In this document: positions 63,974-64,000 of the stretch, piece after piece
How the letters are laid out: every line of letters starts with the position of its first letter
How positions within the stretch are numbered: position 1 is the first letter of the stretch
Assembly (NCBI GenBank): GCA_038087015.1
Contig: JASBNA010000005.1
Location: forward strand, 434,001-498,000
DNA length: 64,000 nt
Reading direction: 5' to 3'
Origin: Cerrena zonata
Taxonomy: Eukaryota; Basidiomycota; Agaricomycetes; Polyporales; Cerrenaceae
Made by a program: the position numbers and the translations under genes
Notes under the pieces: model-generated
Database searches by the model: none
What the model was told of the DNA's origin: nothing
Seen by the model: only the letters and a program-made list of their open reading frames with translations

Positions 63974-64000
63974 AGTGATGATATGGGTTGAGAACAAAGA

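Noticed and set aside
1..64000. tRNA or rRNA genes
   Set aside because: No stretch with a convincing tRNA cloverleaf or rRNA core sequence was noticed. A covariance-model search would be needed to exclude them.

Overview
The window is nuclear DNA from a filamentous fungus, most likely an Agaricomycete (mushroom-forming basidiomycete). Introns are about 45-65 nt with GT(A/G)AGT donors and CTRAY-like branch sites. There is a Tad-like LINE, and the genes belong to families typical of Agaricomycetes: AgaK1/FunK1-like kinases, F-box/LRR proteins, O-methyltransferases and a DUF7918-like protein. I cannot name the genus.

Layout. (1) 1-454: the 5' part of a kinase gene that runs off the left edge. 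(2) 725-11998: a full-length LINE with a 15-bp target-site duplication and poly(A) tail, carrying a nested 715-bp CACTG-type MITE (5281-5995). The LINE landed on the edge of a second MITE (12012-12319). (3) 12839-61702: a cluster of 13 kinase-like genes, 12 of them complete, and 9 copies of a second family: 7 intact, 1 with a nonsense codon, 1 stump. The second family encodes proteins of about 340 aa with an N-terminal hydrophobic helix. Wherever both members are present they sit head to head, start codons 430-650 bp apart. (4) An intact O-methyltransferase gene (41007-42844) and a truncated pseudogene copy (49389-50175) lie inside the cluster. (5) Two related broken F-box/LRR genes lie at 53994-55530 and 62288-63180. 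(6) A DUF7918-like gene is at the right edge.

All 12 complete kinases keep one five-exon structure. Exons 2-4 are always 279, 38 and 313 nt, and the 38-nt micro-exon splits the catalytic HRD. The partner family keeps four exons, a helical N-terminal half, an R-D-S motif in a Ser/Thr-rich linker and a C-terminus ending in L-P-x. Partners have been lost repeatedly while no complete kinase is broken. I infer a co-amplified signalling pair, kinase plus membrane-associated effector or substrate. The resemblance of the partner N-terminus to fungal HeLo-like cell-death domains is only a hypothesis.

The cluster grew by segmental duplication. About 7.5 kb (13996-21550) recurs at 30329-37800, and a third, partner-less copy lies at 45372-49270. 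A 1463-bp tract is identical between the first two copies, which points to recent gene conversion.
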